Of a DNA stretch of 64,000 bases, positions 54,941 through 64,000 are shown piece by piece. Each line of letters starts with the position of its first letter. The stretch's first letter is position 1. The notes under the pieces are model-generated. The model was not told the origin of the DNA. It searched no databases and saw only the letters and a program-made list of their open reading frames with translations. The position numbers and the translations under genes were made by a program. Origin of the DNA: Streptococcus mitis (GTDB lineage: Bacteria > Bacillota > Bacilli > Lactobacillales > Streptococcaceae); the NCBI RefSeq assembly GCF_002860865.1, contig NZ_PKIE01000003.1:124001-188000 (forward strand), written 5' to 3'.

Positions 54941-57199
54941 ATGTTATCACTACAAGAATTTGTACAAAATCGTTACAATAAAACCATTGCAGAATGTAGC
55001 AATGAAGAGCTTTACCTTGCTCTTCTTAACTACAGCAAGCTTGCAAGTAGCCAAAAACCAGTCAACACTGGTAAAAAGAAAGTTTACTATATCTCAGCTG
55101 AGTTCTTGATTGGTAAACTCTTGTCAAACAACTTGATCAATCTTGGTCTTTACGACGATGTCAAAAAAGAACTTGCAGCTGCAGGTAAAGACTTGATTGA
55201 AGTTGAAGAAGTTGAATTGGAACCATCTCTTGGTAATGGTGGTTTGGGACGTTTGGCTGCCTGCTTTATCGACTCAATTGCGACTCTTGGTTTGAACGGT
55301 GACGGTGTTGGTCTTAACTACCACTTTGGTCTTTTCCAACAAGTTCTTAAAAACAACCAACAAGAAACAATTCCAAATGCATGGTTGACAGAGCAAAACT
55401 GGTTGGTTCGCTCAAGCCGTAGCTACCAAGTACCATTTGCAGACTTTACTTTGACATCAACTCTTTACGATATTGATGTTACTGGTTATGAAACAGCAAC
55501 TAAAAACCGCTTGCGTTTGTTTGACTTGGATTCAGTTGATTCTTCTATTATTAAAGATGGTATCAACTTTGACAAGACAGATATCGCTCGCAACTTGACT
55601 CTTTTCCTTTACCCAGATGATAGTGACCGTCAAGGTGAATTGCTCCGTATCTTCCAACAATACTTCATGGTTTCAAACGGTGCGCAATTGATCATCGACG
55701 AAGCAATCGAAAAAGGAAGCAACTTGCATGACCTTGCTGATTACGCAGTTGTACAAATCAACGATACTCACCCATCAATGGTTATCCCTGAATTGATCCG
55801 TCTTTTGACTGCACGTGGTATCGAGCTTGACGAAGCAATCTCAATCGTTCGTAGCATGACTGCCTACACTAACCACACAATCCTTGCTGAAGCCCTTGAA
55901 AAATGGCCTCTTGAATTCTTGCAAGAAGTGGTTCCTCACTTGGTACCAATCATCGAAGAATTGGACCGTCGCGTGAAAGCAGAATACAAAGATCCAGCTG
56001 TTCAAATCATCGATGAGAGCGGACGTGTTCACATGGCTCACATGGATATCCACTACGGATACAGCGTTAACGGGGTAGCAGCACTTCACACTGAAATCTT
56101 GAAGAACTCTGAGTTGAAAGCTTTCTACGACCTTTACCCAGAAAAATTCAACAACAAAACAAATGGTATCACTTTCCGTCGTTGGCTCATGCATGCTAAC
56201 CCAAGACTATCTCACTACTTGGATGAGATTCTTGGAGAAGGTTGGCACCATGAAGCAGATGAACTTGAAAAACTTTTGTCTTATGAAGACAAAGCAGCTG
56301 TCAAAGAAAAATTGGAAAGCATCAAGGCTCACAACAAACGTAAATTGGCTCGCCACTTGAAAGAACACCAAGGTGTGGAAATCAATCCAAACTCTATCTT
56401 TGATATCCAAATCAAACGTCTTCACGAGTACAAACGCCAACAAATGAACGCCTTGTACGTGATCCACAAATATCTTGACATCAAAGCTGGTAACATTCCT
56501 GCTCGTCCAATCACAATCTTATTTGGTGGTAAAGCAGCTCCAGCCTACACAATCGCTCAAGACATTATCCACTTGATCCTTTGCATGTCAGAAGTTATTG
56601 CTAACGATCCAGCAGTTGCTCCACACTTGCAAGTTGTTATGGTTGAAAACTACAACGTTACTGCAGCAAGCTTCCTTATCCCAGCATGTGATATCTCAGA
56701 ACAAATCTCACTTGCTTCTAAAGAAGCTTCAGGTACTGGTAACATGAAATTCATGTTGAACGGAGCTTTGACTCTTGGTACTATGGACGGTGCTAACGTG
56801 GAAATCGCTGAGTTGGTTGGCGACGAAAACATCTACATCTTTGGTGAAGATTCAGAAACTGTTATCGACCTTTACGCAAAAGCAGCTTACAAATCAAGCG
56901 AATTCTACGCTCGTGAAGCTATCAAACCATTGGTTGACTTCATCGTTAGCGATGCAGTTCTTGCAGCTGGAAACAAAGAGCGCTTGGAACGTCTTTACAA
57001 TGAATTGATCAACAAAGACTGGTTCATGACTCTTCTTGACTTAGAAGATTACATCAAAGTCAAAGAGCAAATGTTGGCTGACTACGAAGACCGTGACGCA
57101 TGGTTGGACAAAGTTATCGTTAACATTTCTAAAGCAGGATTCTTCTCATCTGACCGTACAATCGCTCAGTATAACGAAGATATCTGGCACTTGAACTAA
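54941..57199 (+). CDS. malP: Maltodextrin (glycogen/starch-type) phosphorylase
   Basis: 752 residues. [19 protein letters not shown] near residue 90 and [20 protein letters not shown] with the pyridoxal-phosphate Lys near 600 identify a GT35 phosphorylase. It releases glucose-1-phosphate from maltodextrin ends, completing the pathway with MalM. It follows malM after 25 bp with ATCAGGAGACACC before the ATG. The RUP element begins on the last base of its stop codon. Confidence 0.98.
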   Translation: MLSLQEFVQNRYNKTIAECSNEELYLALLNYSKLASSQKPVNTGKKKVYYISAEFLIGKLLSNNLINLGLYDDVKKELAAAGKDLIEVEEVELEPSLGNGGLGRLAACFIDSIATLGLNGDGVGLNYHFGLFQQVLKNNQQETIPNAWLTEQNWLVRSSRSYQVPFADFTLTSTLYDIDVTGYETATKNRLRLFDLDSVDSSIIKDGINFDKTDIARNLTLFLYPDDSDRQGELLRIFQQYFMVSNGAQLIIDEAIEKGSNLHDLADYAVVQINDTHPSMVIPELIRLLTARGIELDEAISIVRSMTAYTNHTILAEALEKWPLEFLQEVVPHLVPIIEELDRRVKAEYKDPAVQIIDESGRVHMAHMDIHYGYSVNGVAALHTEILKNSELKAFYDLYPEKFNNKTNGITFRRWLMHANPRLSHYLDEILGEGWHHEADELEKLLSYEDKAAVKEKLESIKAHNKRKLARHLKEHQGVEINPNSIFDIQIKRLHEYKRQQMNALYVIHKYLDIKAGNIPARPITILFGGKAAPAYTIAQDIIHLILCMSEVIANDPAVAPHLQVVMVENYNVTAASFLIPACDISEQISLASKEASGTGNMKFMLNGALTLGTMDGANVEIAELVGDENIYIFGEDSETVIDLYAKAAYKSSEFYAREAIKPLVDFIVSDAVLAAGNKERLERLYNELINKDWFMTLLDLEDYIKVKEQMLADYEDRDAWLDKVIVNISKAGFFSSDRTIAQYNEDIWHLN

Positions 57200-57311
57200 T
57201 ACTCTTCGAAAATCTCTTCAAACCACGTCAGCTTTATCTGCAACCTCAAAGCAGTGCTTTGAGCAACCTGCGGCTAGCTTCCTAGTTTGCTCTTTGATTT
57301 TCATTGAGTAT
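57199..57311 (+). repeat. RUP-type small repeat, copy 3
   Basis: Begins ATACTCTTCGAAAATCTCTT and ends TTTTCATTGAGTAT; abuts the malP stop codon. Confidence 0.85.
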
Positions 57312-57342
57312 AAGATACAAAATTTATACTAATACATTTTGT

Positions 57343-57376
57343 AAAAAAGCGAGTTTCGATTGAAATTCGCTTTTTT
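57343..57376. terminator. Terminator after malP
   Basis: AAAAAAGCGAGTTTC/GAAATTCGCTTTTTT, 15 bp with one G-U, loop GATT. The following 180 bp carry a promoter and no gene. Confidence 0.88.
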
Positions 57377-57502
57377 AAATGTTGTGGATTTTAGTCAATC
57401 CTGTCTAAAAATAGGGAAATCCTAGATACAGTGAAGGATTTAAATGCTGGTTTTTACGGTCTTCAACCTCATGCTTCTTCGTAGTTGATTACCTCATATT
57501 TC

Positions 57503-57531
57503 TTGCATCCGTTTACATCAAGTATTATAAT
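57503..57531 (+). promoter_or_regulatory. Promoter of the small membrane protein genes
   Basis: TTGCAT (57503-57508), 17-bp spacer, TATAAT (57526-57531). Confidence 0.7.
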
Positions 57532-57557
57532 ATAATTGTAGGAAAGAAGGTGTTTTT

Positions 57558-57764
57558 ATGTGGAAAAAATATTTTTCAAAATATAGATGGACTGATTTAT
57601 TTTGGATTTTATTTATCATTTTGACCTGCCTCTATATAGGTAATCACGATTTGTTTCCTCTCAATCATCAAGAATTCTCTTTTCGTGGTAGCATTTGGGG
57701 TCTGGTACTGGCCTTATATCACTTATTGTTCATTGATAAGTTTGTTATCTCGAATCGAAAATAA
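57558..57764 (+). CDS. Small membrane protein, unknown function
   Basis: 68 residues, two hydrophobic segments (about 12-30 and 43-62), beginning MWKKYFSKYRWTDLFWILF. A consensus promoter and GAAAGAAGG precede it. No family recognised. A second small membrane protein follows after 52 bp. Confidence 0.7.
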   Translation: MWKKYFSKYRWTDLFWILFIILTCLYIGNHDLFPLNHQEFSFRGSIWGLVLALYHLLFIDKFVISNRK

Positions 57765-57816
57765 AGTTTAGGGCTATGCTTAGCTGTGTACCTTTATTGA
57801 TTTTTGGAGGAAGCTT

Positions 57817-57987
57817 TTGTCTCTATTATTTATTATTTTAAATTTGTTTATCTTGTACAAGATCTATTCTTTGAGACGGGAGAAATCGAAATATTTGATT
57901 TATACGGCCTATATCATATTTGGGGTAAATGTAATATATGGTATTCAATGGCTATTAAGAGAACTGATTTCAACTATTTCCCCTTAA
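57817..57987 (+). CDS. Tiny TTG-started membrane protein, unknown function
   Basis: 56 residues read directly from the sequence: a TTG start with GGAGGAAG 3-6 bp upstream, SLLFIILNLFILYKIYSLRR as the first hydrophobic segment and basic stretch, then a second segment (IYTAYIIFGVNVIYGIQWLL) and a stop. An overlapping longer frame at 57804-58193 has no ribosome binding site. It is probably in an operon with the preceding 68-residue protein and ends 20 bp before a terminator hairpin. Confidence 0.6.
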   Translation: MSLLFIILNLFILYKIYSLRREKSKYLIYTAYIIFGVNVIYGIQWLLRELISTISP

Positions 57988-58004
57988 TGTGTAGGGAAAC
58001 TATA

Positions 58005-58054
58005 ACAAAACGCATAAGATTAAGGTTTTGTGTCCTGTTCTTATGCGTTTTTGT
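58005..58054. terminator. Terminator between the small genes and rlmA
   Basis: AAAACGCATAAG/CTTATGCGTTTT long stem with a 21-nt loop and T-run, serving the convergent gene ends. Confidence 0.75.
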
Positions 58055-58100
58055 AATATTGAAGATTTTCGGTAAGTTTTATACCTTTGGGAAGTCTAGT

Positions 58101-58949
58101 TTAGAATGCTTTCCCAACCAGAACCTCAGCTTCAATGGTAATTTCTGTCAGTTGGCTCCAGTCAATCTTGCTCTGGTCGATGTGAAAGAGTAGGGGCGTC
58201 ATGCTGAGTAGGGCTTGAAGCTGCTCTGTTGTGATAGTCTTAGTCAGAGAGACCGTTTGGTTAGATAGGATGGTAAAGTATTCTTGGAAATGATTTTTGA
58301 TATCTTGGTTAGAATAATCCTTGTTTGTCAGTTGGTCTTGTACCTTCTGGCGAATTTCTTTGAGGTGATTTTCCGTTGGAATAACCTTTATCAAGATACC
58401 GTCTTTGGATAAAACGCGACGAAATTCTCCATAGTTGGCAGGTGAGAAGATATCAAGTAGGATATCCATGCTGGCGTCTTTTATAGGAAGTCGTGCCAAG
58501 TCGCCAACGAACCAATTGACTGCCCAGTTGGCTTCACTTTTAGCAGCGATTTGGACAGAATCTTTGGAAATATCAAAGGCATAGAAGGTTTTGTCAGGAT
58601 GACTTTCTTGTAGTTTGCGAGAATAGAATCCTTCACCACAACCGATATCTAAGACTGTGGTGCTAGTTTCTGAATTTGCTAACAAGTCAGATACAGCCTC
58701 TAAGATAGCGTGGTAAAAGCCAGATTCTAGGATTTGTTGGCGGTTTTGAAAGTTTTCCTTGTCGTAGTTGGCAGATTGCTTAATTTGAGGGGCTAGATTA
58801 ACATAGCCGAATTTCGCCAGGTCAAAAGAATGGCGATTGTTACATTTGAGACTGTTCTCTAGCAGAGTCAGATTTTCTTGACAGATAGGACAGGAAAAGG
58901 CAGTCGCAGAAGCAAAACGCTGAAGTTTGGGTTTGAGATTTGTATTCAT
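58101..58949 (-). CDS. rlmA: 23S rRNA (guanine-N1)-methyltransferase, RlmA(II) type
   Basis: 282 residues. An N-terminal zinc finger (CPICQENLTLLENSLKCNN with His downstream) and the SAM motif VLDIGCGEGFYSRKL define the RlmA/TlrB family. In pneumococcus RlmA(II) methylates G748 in 23S rRNA and influences telithromycin and tylosin response. Placement between mal and tyrS matches the pneumococcal order. Confidence 0.93.
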   Translation of the reverse strand: MNTNLKPKLQRFASATAFSCPICQENLTLLENSLKCNNRHSFDLAKFGYVNLAPQIKQSANYDKENFQNRQQILESGFYHAILEAVSDLLANSETSTTVLDIGCGEGFYSRKLQESHPDKTFYAFDISKDSVQIAAKSEANWAVNWFVGDLARLPIKDASMDILLDIFSPANYGEFRRVLSKDGILIKVIPTENHLKEIRQKVQDQLTNKDYSNQDIKNHFQEYFTILSNQTVSLTKTITTEQLQALLSMTPLLFHIDQSKIDWSQLTEITIEAEVLVGKAF

Positions 58950-59027
58950 AGTTTAAGTGTATCAAAAGAGGCAAATGAAAGCAACTTTAGGAGTAAGTAG
59001 ATGGGAGATTCAGTAGAAATAAAACTA

Positions 59028-59132
59028 ATACTCTTCGAAAATCAAATTCAAACCACGTCAACGTCGCCTTGCCGTACTCAAGTACAGCCTGCGGCTAGTT
59101 TCCTAGTTTGCTCTTTGATTTTCATTGAGTAT
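59028..59132 (+). repeat. RUP-type small repeat, copy 4
   Basis: Begins ATACTCTTCGAAAATCAAAT and ends TTTTCATTGAGTAT, directly upstream of the promoter at 59157. Confidence 0.85.
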
Positions 59133-59156
59133 AATTCTCCAATTTATAAAATAAAA

Positions 59157-59185
59157 TTGCTTTTATATCTAAATTGCTATATAAT
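59157..59185 (+). promoter_or_regulatory. Promoter of the DUF6110/P-ATPase operon
   Basis: TTGCTT (59157-59162), 17-bp spacer, TATAAT (59180-59185). Confidence 0.72.
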
Positions 59186-59206
59186 AATGATAAGGAGGAA
59201 ATAAGT

Positions 59207-59485
59207 ATGTTAAAAGAAGTATTGAGCGTCGCAAAAGTTGCGAAAAAATCATCACTCTTTTTGGGTGGTGTCGCATTTGGTACCCTTGGCTTGAAAATCT
59301 TAGCAAGTAAGGAAGCTAAAAAAGGTTATTCTAAAGCCTTGGCTAAGGCTTATAAGTTAAAAGACGAGCTAGATGCATCTGTTTCTGTTGTGAAGCAACA
59401 TGGAGACGATGTCTTGCAAGATGCCAAATATTTGTACGAGCAAGAGAAAAAAGAAGAGCAATTAGATAGCCTTATAGGAGAATAA
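59207..59485 (+). CDS. DUF6110-family small protein
   Basis: 92 residues from the ATG at 59207, which has AAGGAGG upstream; a longer frame from 59174 begins inside the promoter. One hydrophobic segment (about 14-34, SSLFLGGVAFGTLGLKILAS) and a helical acidic tail. DUF6110 proteins occur next to metal-type P-ATPases. The ATPase gene follows after 1 bp. Confidence 0.82.
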   Translation: MLKEVLSVAKVAKKSSLFLGGVAFGTLGLKILASKEAKKGYSKALAKAYKLKDELDASVSVVKQHGDDVLQDAKYLYEQEKKEEQLDSLIGE

Positions 59486-59486
59486 T

Positions 59487-61550
59487 ATGTCTTTTAAAGT
59501 GCTACATAGAGGATACCAACATATCCGACTATCATCTTCTTTTTCACTCACCTTGGATATTCAAGACTATCTTCGTTCCTTGGCGAGAGATGAAAAGGGG
59601 ATTGAGTCTATCCAGTTTTACATGGATCAACAGCACTTTACTCTACGTATAAAAGAAGGCTTTTCTGTATTAGATAATGCAGAAGCCTTTTTAAAAAGAA
59701 TTGATAAAGGGAAAGTTTCTGAGTTGATGACTCTTCCCATTCGTAGAGAAGAGAGTGCTTATTCTATTGTTTCAGGTGCAGCGATTAAGCGTATACTTTT
59801 TCGTAGTTTTGTGCCGTATCCTATTCGCTATATATGGACTTGTTATCAGGCCTTTGGCTATATTAGAGAAGCCTATCAAACACTAGCGCGTAAGGAACTA
59901 ACGATGGAGGTTTTGGACTGTTCGGCGATTTTATTGTCCTTGTTTATGAACCAATCCAAGACAGCTAGCAATATCATGTTTATGCTTGATTTGGGGAATC
60001 ATTTAGATCAGTGGTCCTTGAAAAAAACGGCAACAGATTTAGAACAAAGCCTTCTTGCAAAAGAGAGCGATGTATTCTTAGTGCAGGGCGATACGGTCGT
60101 TAGTATCAAGAGTTCCGATGTTCAAATAGGAGATGTCTTGGTTCTATCTCAAGGAAATGAAATTCTGTTTGATGGACAAGTAGTTTCAGGTTTAGGTATG
60201 GTCAACGAAAGTTCCTTGACGGGAGAGAGTTTTCCAGTTGAAAAAAGAGAATCTGATTTGGTTTGTGCAAATACAGTATTAGAAACTGGAGAGTTACGTA
60301 TTCGTGTAACCGATAATCAGATGAACAGCCGAATTTTACAACTGATTGAGTTAATGAAGAAATCTGAAGAACACAAGAAAACGAAACAACGCTATTTCAT
60401 CAAAATGGCGGACAAGGTCGTCAAATATAATTTCTTGGGGGCTGGGCTAACTTACCTATTGACAGGTTCTTTTTCGAAGGCTATTTCTTTCCTATTAGTC
60501 GATTTCTCCTGCGCTTTGAAAATTTCTACTCCGGTAGCTTATTTGGCAGCTATCAAGGAGGGGTTGAACCGTGAAATGGTGATTAAGGATGGAGATGTTC
60601 TGGAGAAATATCTGGAAGTTGATACCTTCTTATTTGATAAGACTGGGACAATCACAACTAGCTATCCTATAGTTGAAAAGGTGTTGCCTTTTGGGGACTA
60701 CAGTGAGGAAGATATTCTCAGAATCAGTGCCTGTCTTGAGGAACACATTTATCATCCTATTGCTAATGCCATCGTCAAGCAAGCTGAGATAGAGGGGATT
60801 GAACATGAGGAAATGCATGGGAAACTCCAATATATCGCAAGCAAGGGGATTAAATCTCATATAGATGGCCAACCAGTTCTTATTGGGAATTATGTTTTGA
60901 TGCAGGATGAGCAAATTCATATCAGTTCAGAACAAAATGCTTTAATTGAAGAGTACAAGAGTCACTACAATCTCTTATTCTTGGCTTATCAGAATGAATT
61001 GATTGGAATGTTCTGTATTCATACTCCTTTGAGAAAAGAAGCAAAAGCAGCCTTGGAGAAACTTAAGGCACAAGGGAAAAAATTGATTCTGGCAACAGGG
61101 GACACCATGGTTAGGACAGAGGAATTAGTCAAAGATTTGCCCTTTGATCAGGTCTATACAGACTTGAAACCTGATGGGAAATTTGAGTTAGTAGAGGAAC
61201 TGCAGAAAGCAGGTCACACTATTTTGATGGTTGGGGATGGGTTGAATGACTCAGCGGCTCTAACCCTATCAGATATTGGTGTGGTGATGAATGAGAGTGC
61301 AGATATTTCTAAGCAGATGAGTGATATCTTATTGTTAGATAATCGTTTGGATTTCTTCCAAGAGTTGGATTGGCTATCATCATCTTTGCAAACACTCATC
61401 AAGAAGAATATTCAAGATACCGTTGTCGTAAATAGTAGTTTGATTGGCTTTGGATTGTTTAATTGGCTCAGCCCTTCAAATCTTTCTATCTTACATAATC
61501 TAACAACCTTACGCATAGTCCTGCGTAGCCTGTCTATTAAGGCTAGATAG
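59487..61550 (+). CDS. Heavy-metal-type (P1B-like) cation-transporting P-type ATPase
   Basis: 687 residues. P-type motifs are complete: TGES actuator loop, DKTGTITT with phosphorylated Asp, and GDGLNDSAAL. The ion-binding membrane motif, usually CPC or SPC, reads DFSCALKISTP, so a single Cys-Ala-Leu arrangement replaces CPx. The N-terminal region has no CxxC metal-binding domain. The ion is therefore uncertain. Coupled to the DUF6110 gene 1 bp upstream. Confidence 0.9.
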   Translation: MSFKVLHRGYQHIRLSSSFSLTLDIQDYLRSLARDEKGIESIQFYMDQQHFTLRIKEGFSVLDNAEAFLKRIDKGKVSELMTLPIRREESAYSIVSGAAIKRILFRSFVPYPIRYIWTCYQAFGYIREAYQTLARKELTMEVLDCSAILLSLFMNQSKTASNIMFMLDLGNHLDQWSLKKTATDLEQSLLAKESDVFLVQGDTVVSIKSSDVQIGDVLVLSQGNEILFDGQVVSGLGMVNESSLTGESFPVEKRESDLVCANTVLETGELRIRVTDNQMNSRILQLIELMKKSEEHKKTKQRYFIKMADKVVKYNFLGAGLTYLLTGSFSKAISFLLVDFSCALKISTPVAYLAAIKEGLNREMVIKDGDVLEKYLEVDTFLFDKTGTITTSYPIVEKVLPFGDYSEEDILRISACLEEHIYHPIANAIVKQAEIEGIEHEEMHGKLQYIASKGIKSHIDGQPVLIGNYVLMQDEQIHISSEQNALIEEYKSHYNLLFLAYQNELIGMFCIHTPLRKEAKAALEKLKAQGKKLILATGDTMVRTEELVKDLPFDQVYTDLKPDGKFELVEELQKAGHTILMVGDGLNDSAALTLSDIGVVMNESADISKQMSDILLLDNRLDFFQELDWLSSSLQTLIKKNIQDTVVVNSSLIGFGLFNWLSPSNLSILHNLTTLRIVLRSLSIKAR

Positions 61551-61567
61551 ATGTGGTTATCAACAAC

Positions 61568-61605
61568 AAAAAGGAGTTACCTTTCTCGAGGTTAACTCCT
61601 TTTTT
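61568..61605. terminator. Bidirectional terminator between the P-ATPase and tyrS
   Basis: AAAAAGGAGTTACC pairs with GGTTAACTCCTTTTT (one bulge), with A- and T-runs on both sides. Confidence 0.85.
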
Positions 61606-61625
61606 ATAGGTAAATGTTGAACAGC

Positions 61626-62882
61626 TTAGTAAGTCAATACAAAGTATTTTTTCTTACCGCGACGGATAACAGTCAGTTCATTCTCTAACTTATCTGCGTC
61701 ACTCAAGACATAGTCAAGGTCTTGGATGCGGCCGCCGTTGACGTAGATAGCTCCGTTTTGGACGTCTTCACGGGCTTGGCGTTTTGAGTTAACCACACCA
61801 GATGAGACGAGCAGTTCCACGATATTGTGATTTTCATCTGCTTGAACTTGGTAGTTTGGCACTCCACGAAGTCCTTGTTTAAGCTCTTTAACAGAAAGGT
61901 TTTTGATGTTTCCTGCAAAGAGTTGCTCAGTGATGTTGAGGGCTTCTTTGTAGGCTTCTTCTCCGTGAACAAGTGTTACGACTTCACGAGCCAAGACTTT
62001 TTGAGCCAAGCGTTCGTGTGGAGCCGCTTCAAACTGTTTACGGATGTCTTCAATCTCATCAAGTGACAAGAAAGTAAAGATCTTCAAGAAGCGAACAGCG
62101 TCTGCGTCCATAACGTTCATCCAAAATTGGTACATTTCGTATGGAGAAGTCTTTTCAGGATTGAGCCAGACTGCGTTTCCTTCTGATTTACCAAATTTCT
62201 TACCAGTTGCATCTGTGATCAATGGAACAGTGATTACATGGCCAGTCTTGTCAGCCTTACGACGAAGCAATTCGGTACCAGCTGTCATATTTCCCCACTG
62301 GTCGGAACCACCGATTTGAAGAGTGACATTATGGTCTTGGTTAAGGACAAAGAAGTCATAACCTTGCATGATTTGGTAAGCAAACTCAGTGTAAGAAATT
62401 CCTGTTTCGATCCGTTTTTTAACAGACTCTTTACTCATCATGTAGTTGACAGTAAAGTATTTTCCGATATCTCGGAGGAAGTCAATGAAGCTGATGCTGC
62501 CAAACCAGTCGTAGTTGTTGACCATGACAGCTTTATTTTCGCCATTTTCAAAGTCAAGAAAACGAGAAAGTTGTCCTTGGATAGACTTGACCCAGCCATC
62601 TACTGTGTCTTTTGTTTGGAGACTACGTTCAGCATCTTTGAAGGACGGATCTCCGATGAGACCTGTAGCACCGCCAACGAGCGCATAAGGTTTGTGACCT
62701 GCTAGCTGCAAGCGACGACTTGTCAAGATTGCGACAAGGTGGCCTAGGTGAAGGCTGTCAGCAGTTGGATCGTAGCCAGTATAATAAGAAACTTGACCTT
62801 CTTCTAGGGCTTTACGCAAAGCTTCTTCATCAGTCGTTTGAAAAATCAAACCACGCTCTTTTAGCTCATCAAAAATGTGCAT
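61626..62882 (-). CDS. tyrS: Tyrosyl-tRNA synthetase
   Basis: 418 residues. Class I motifs: [10 protein letters not shown] (HIGH) and KFGKSEGNA (KMSKS variant). The C-terminal S4-like RNA-binding domain ([20 protein letters not shown]) is present. No T-box leader fits in the 141-bp gap to the divergent pbp1b gene. Confidence 0.98.
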   Translation of the reverse strand: MHIFDELKERGLIFQTTDEEALRKALEEGQVSYYTGYDPTADSLHLGHLVAILTSRRLQLAGHKPYALVGGATGLIGDPSFKDAERSLQTKDTVDGWVKSIQGQLSRFLDFENGENKAVMVNNYDWFGSISFIDFLRDIGKYFTVNYMMSKESVKKRIETGISYTEFAYQIMQGYDFFVLNQDHNVTLQIGGSDQWGNMTAGTELLRRKADKTGHVITVPLITDATGKKFGKSEGNAVWLNPEKTSPYEMYQFWMNVMDADAVRFLKIFTFLSLDEIEDIRKQFEAAPHERLAQKVLAREVVTLVHGEEAYKEALNITEQLFAGNIKNLSVKELKQGLRGVPNYQVQADENHNIVELLVSSGVVNSKRQAREDVQNGAIYVNGGRIQDLDYVLSDADKLENELTVIRRGKKKYFVLTY

Positions 62883-62995
62883 GTGTCTTTTCTCCTTTTT
62901 AAAATTATTGTTTCTAACTATTGTATCACAAACTTGGGCAATAGCCTAGCAGAATAGGGAAGAAAGTGGCTATTTTATTGAAAGTTTCCCTTTTG

Positions 62996-63004
62996 TGGTA
63001 TAAT
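62996..63004 (+). promoter_or_regulatory. pbp1b promoter, extended -10
   Basis: TGGTATAAT, 20 bp before the pbp1b ATG; GTGAGGAAA is the ribosome binding site. Confidence 0.6.
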
Positions 63005-63023
63005 AGATAGAGTGAGGAAATCC

Positions 63024-64000
63024 ATGCAAAATCAATTAAATGAATTAAAACGAAAAATGCTGGAATTTTTCCAGCAAAAACAAAAAAATAAAAAATCAGC
63101 TAGACCTGGCAAGAAAGGTTCAAGTGCCCAAAAATCTAAATCCTTAGAGAAGCCAGCCATTTTTCCAGCTATTTTACTGAGTATAAAAGCCCTATTTAAC
63201 TTACTCTTTGTGCTCGGTTTTCTAGGAGGAATGTTGGGAGCTGGGATTGCTTTGGGGTACGGGGTGGCATTGTTTGACAAGGTACGGGTGCCTCAGACAG
63301 AAGAATTGGTACATCAGGTCAAAGATATTTCTTCGATTTCAGAGATTACCTATGCGGATGGGACGGTAATTGCTTCCATAGAGAGTGATTTGTTGCGCAC
63401 TTCTATCTCATCTGAGCAAATTTCGGAAAATCTGAAGAAGGCTATCATTGCGACGGAAGACGAACACTTTAAAGAACATAAGGGTGTAGTGCCCAAGGCG
63501 GTGATTCGTGCGACCTTGGGGAAATTTGTAGGTTTGGGTTCCTCTAGCGGGGGGTCAACCTTGACCCAGCAACTGATTAAACAGCAGGTGGTTGGGGATG
63601 CACCGACCTTGGCTCGTAAGGCGACAGAGATTGTGGATGCTCTTGCCTTGGAACGTGCCATGAATAAGGATGAGATTTTAACGACATATCTCAATGTGGC
63701 TCCCTTTGGCCGAAATAATAAGGGGCAGAATATTGCAGGAGCTCAGCAGGCAGCTGAGGGGATTTTCGGTGTAGATGCAAGTCAGTTGACTGTTCCTCAA
63801 GCAGCATTTTTAGCAGGACTTCCACAGAGTCCCATTACCTATTCTCCTTATGAAAATACTGGAGAGTTGAAGAGTGATGAAGACTTAGAAATAGGCTTGA
63901 GACGGGCTAAGGCAGTTCTTTACAGTATGTATCGTACAGGTGCCTTAAGCAAAGACGAGTATTCTCAATATAAGGATTACAATCTTAAACAGGACTTTCT
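63024..64000 (+). CDS. pbp1b: Penicillin-binding protein 1b (3' end outside window)
   Basis: About 325 residues visible. A basic N-terminal cytoplasmic tail rich in Lys, a membrane segment (about 57-82), then the GT51 glycosyltransferase with ATEDEHFKEHKGV (catalytic Glu) and GGSTLTQQLIKQ. The transpeptidase domain would follow beyond the edge. A class A PBP that polymerises and crosslinks peptidoglycan. Divergent from tyrS. Confidence 0.95.
   Translation, partial: MQNQLNELKRKMLEFFQQKQKNKKSARPGKKGSSAQKSKSLEKPAIFPAILLSIKALFNLLFVLGFLGGMLGAGIALGYGVALFDKVRVPQTEELVHQVKDISSISEITYADGTVIASIESDLLRTSISSEQISENLKKAIIATEDEHFKEHKGVVPKAVIRATLGKFVGLGSSSGGSTLTQQLIKQQVVGDAPTLARKATEIVDALALERAMNKDEILTTYLNVAPFGRNNKGQNIAGAQQAAEGIFGVDASQLTVPQAAFLAGLPQSPITYSPYENTGELKSDEDLEIGLRRAKAVLYSMYRTGALSKDEYSQYKDYNLKQDF

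Noticed and set aside
57804..58193. 129-codon plus-strand frame
   Set aside because: No ribosome binding site, runs through a terminator hairpin and into rlmA; the TTG frame at 57817 is better supported.
39400..63020. T-box leaders for hisS, aspS or tyrS
   Set aside because: Upstream gaps are short and lack the T-box core and antiterminator.

Overview
The window is low-GC Firmicute DNA and reads as a Streptococcus of the mitis/pneumoniae group. The evidence is the ordered block pbp1b-tyrS-P-type ATPase-rlmA-malP-malM-malX-malC-malD-malA-malR-yitT-aspS-hisS-ilvD-rpmF/rpmG, four RUP-type small repeats (family first named in pneumococcus), many extended -10 promoters (TGnTATAAT), and mitis-group protein families. 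Species cannot be fixed from the window alone.

Region 1 (1 to about 19.69 kb) is the distal part of an integrative conjugative element. It carries a cell-wall hydrolase, accessory conjugation proteins, a PcfB-like protein, a VirD4-type coupling protein, a 1544-residue primase-like/ArdC-like protein, a hairpin-rich probable oriT, MobC, a MobA/VirD2-type relaxase and a ParA/ribbon-helix-helix partition module wrapped in AT-rich palindromes. At the right end is an ISLre2-type DDE transposase and no tyrosine or serine integrase. That combination is the hallmark of TnGBS-type elements, and the inferred right end lies just upstream of the rpsD promoter, matching their known target preference. A pair of opposed small transcripts lies between the transposase and rpsD.

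Region 2 (19.7-34 kb) holds rpsD with its leader, a RelB/ParE-type toxin-antitoxin pair, a complete Fst-type type I toxin locus with antisense RNA, an XpaC-like/TelA-like pair, and a defence cluster: hsdR, abiH, hsdS, hsdM and a divergent AlbA_2/Schlafen-type regulator. The hsdR product has an N-terminal extension that resembles the C-terminus of the nearby XpaC-like protein. Upstream of hsdR is a 39-bp AT dinucleotide tract.

Region 3 (34-64 kb) is ordinary chromosome: ribosomal proteins L33 and L32, ilvD, a DUF59 protein, an Rgg-type regulator with an MFS transporter, hisS, an XRE-controlled ABC exporter cassette with a CPBP protease, aspS, a YitT protein, the maltodextrin regulon with divergent MalR-type promoters, small membrane proteins, rlmA, a heavy-metal-type P-ATPase, tyrS and the 5' part of pbp1b.

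The mal genes form one working unit: the MalX lipoprotein with MalC and MalD imports maltodextrins, MalM and MalP degrade them, and MalR represses. The hsd genes encode a full type I restriction-modification system with AbiH embedded in the same run of genes.
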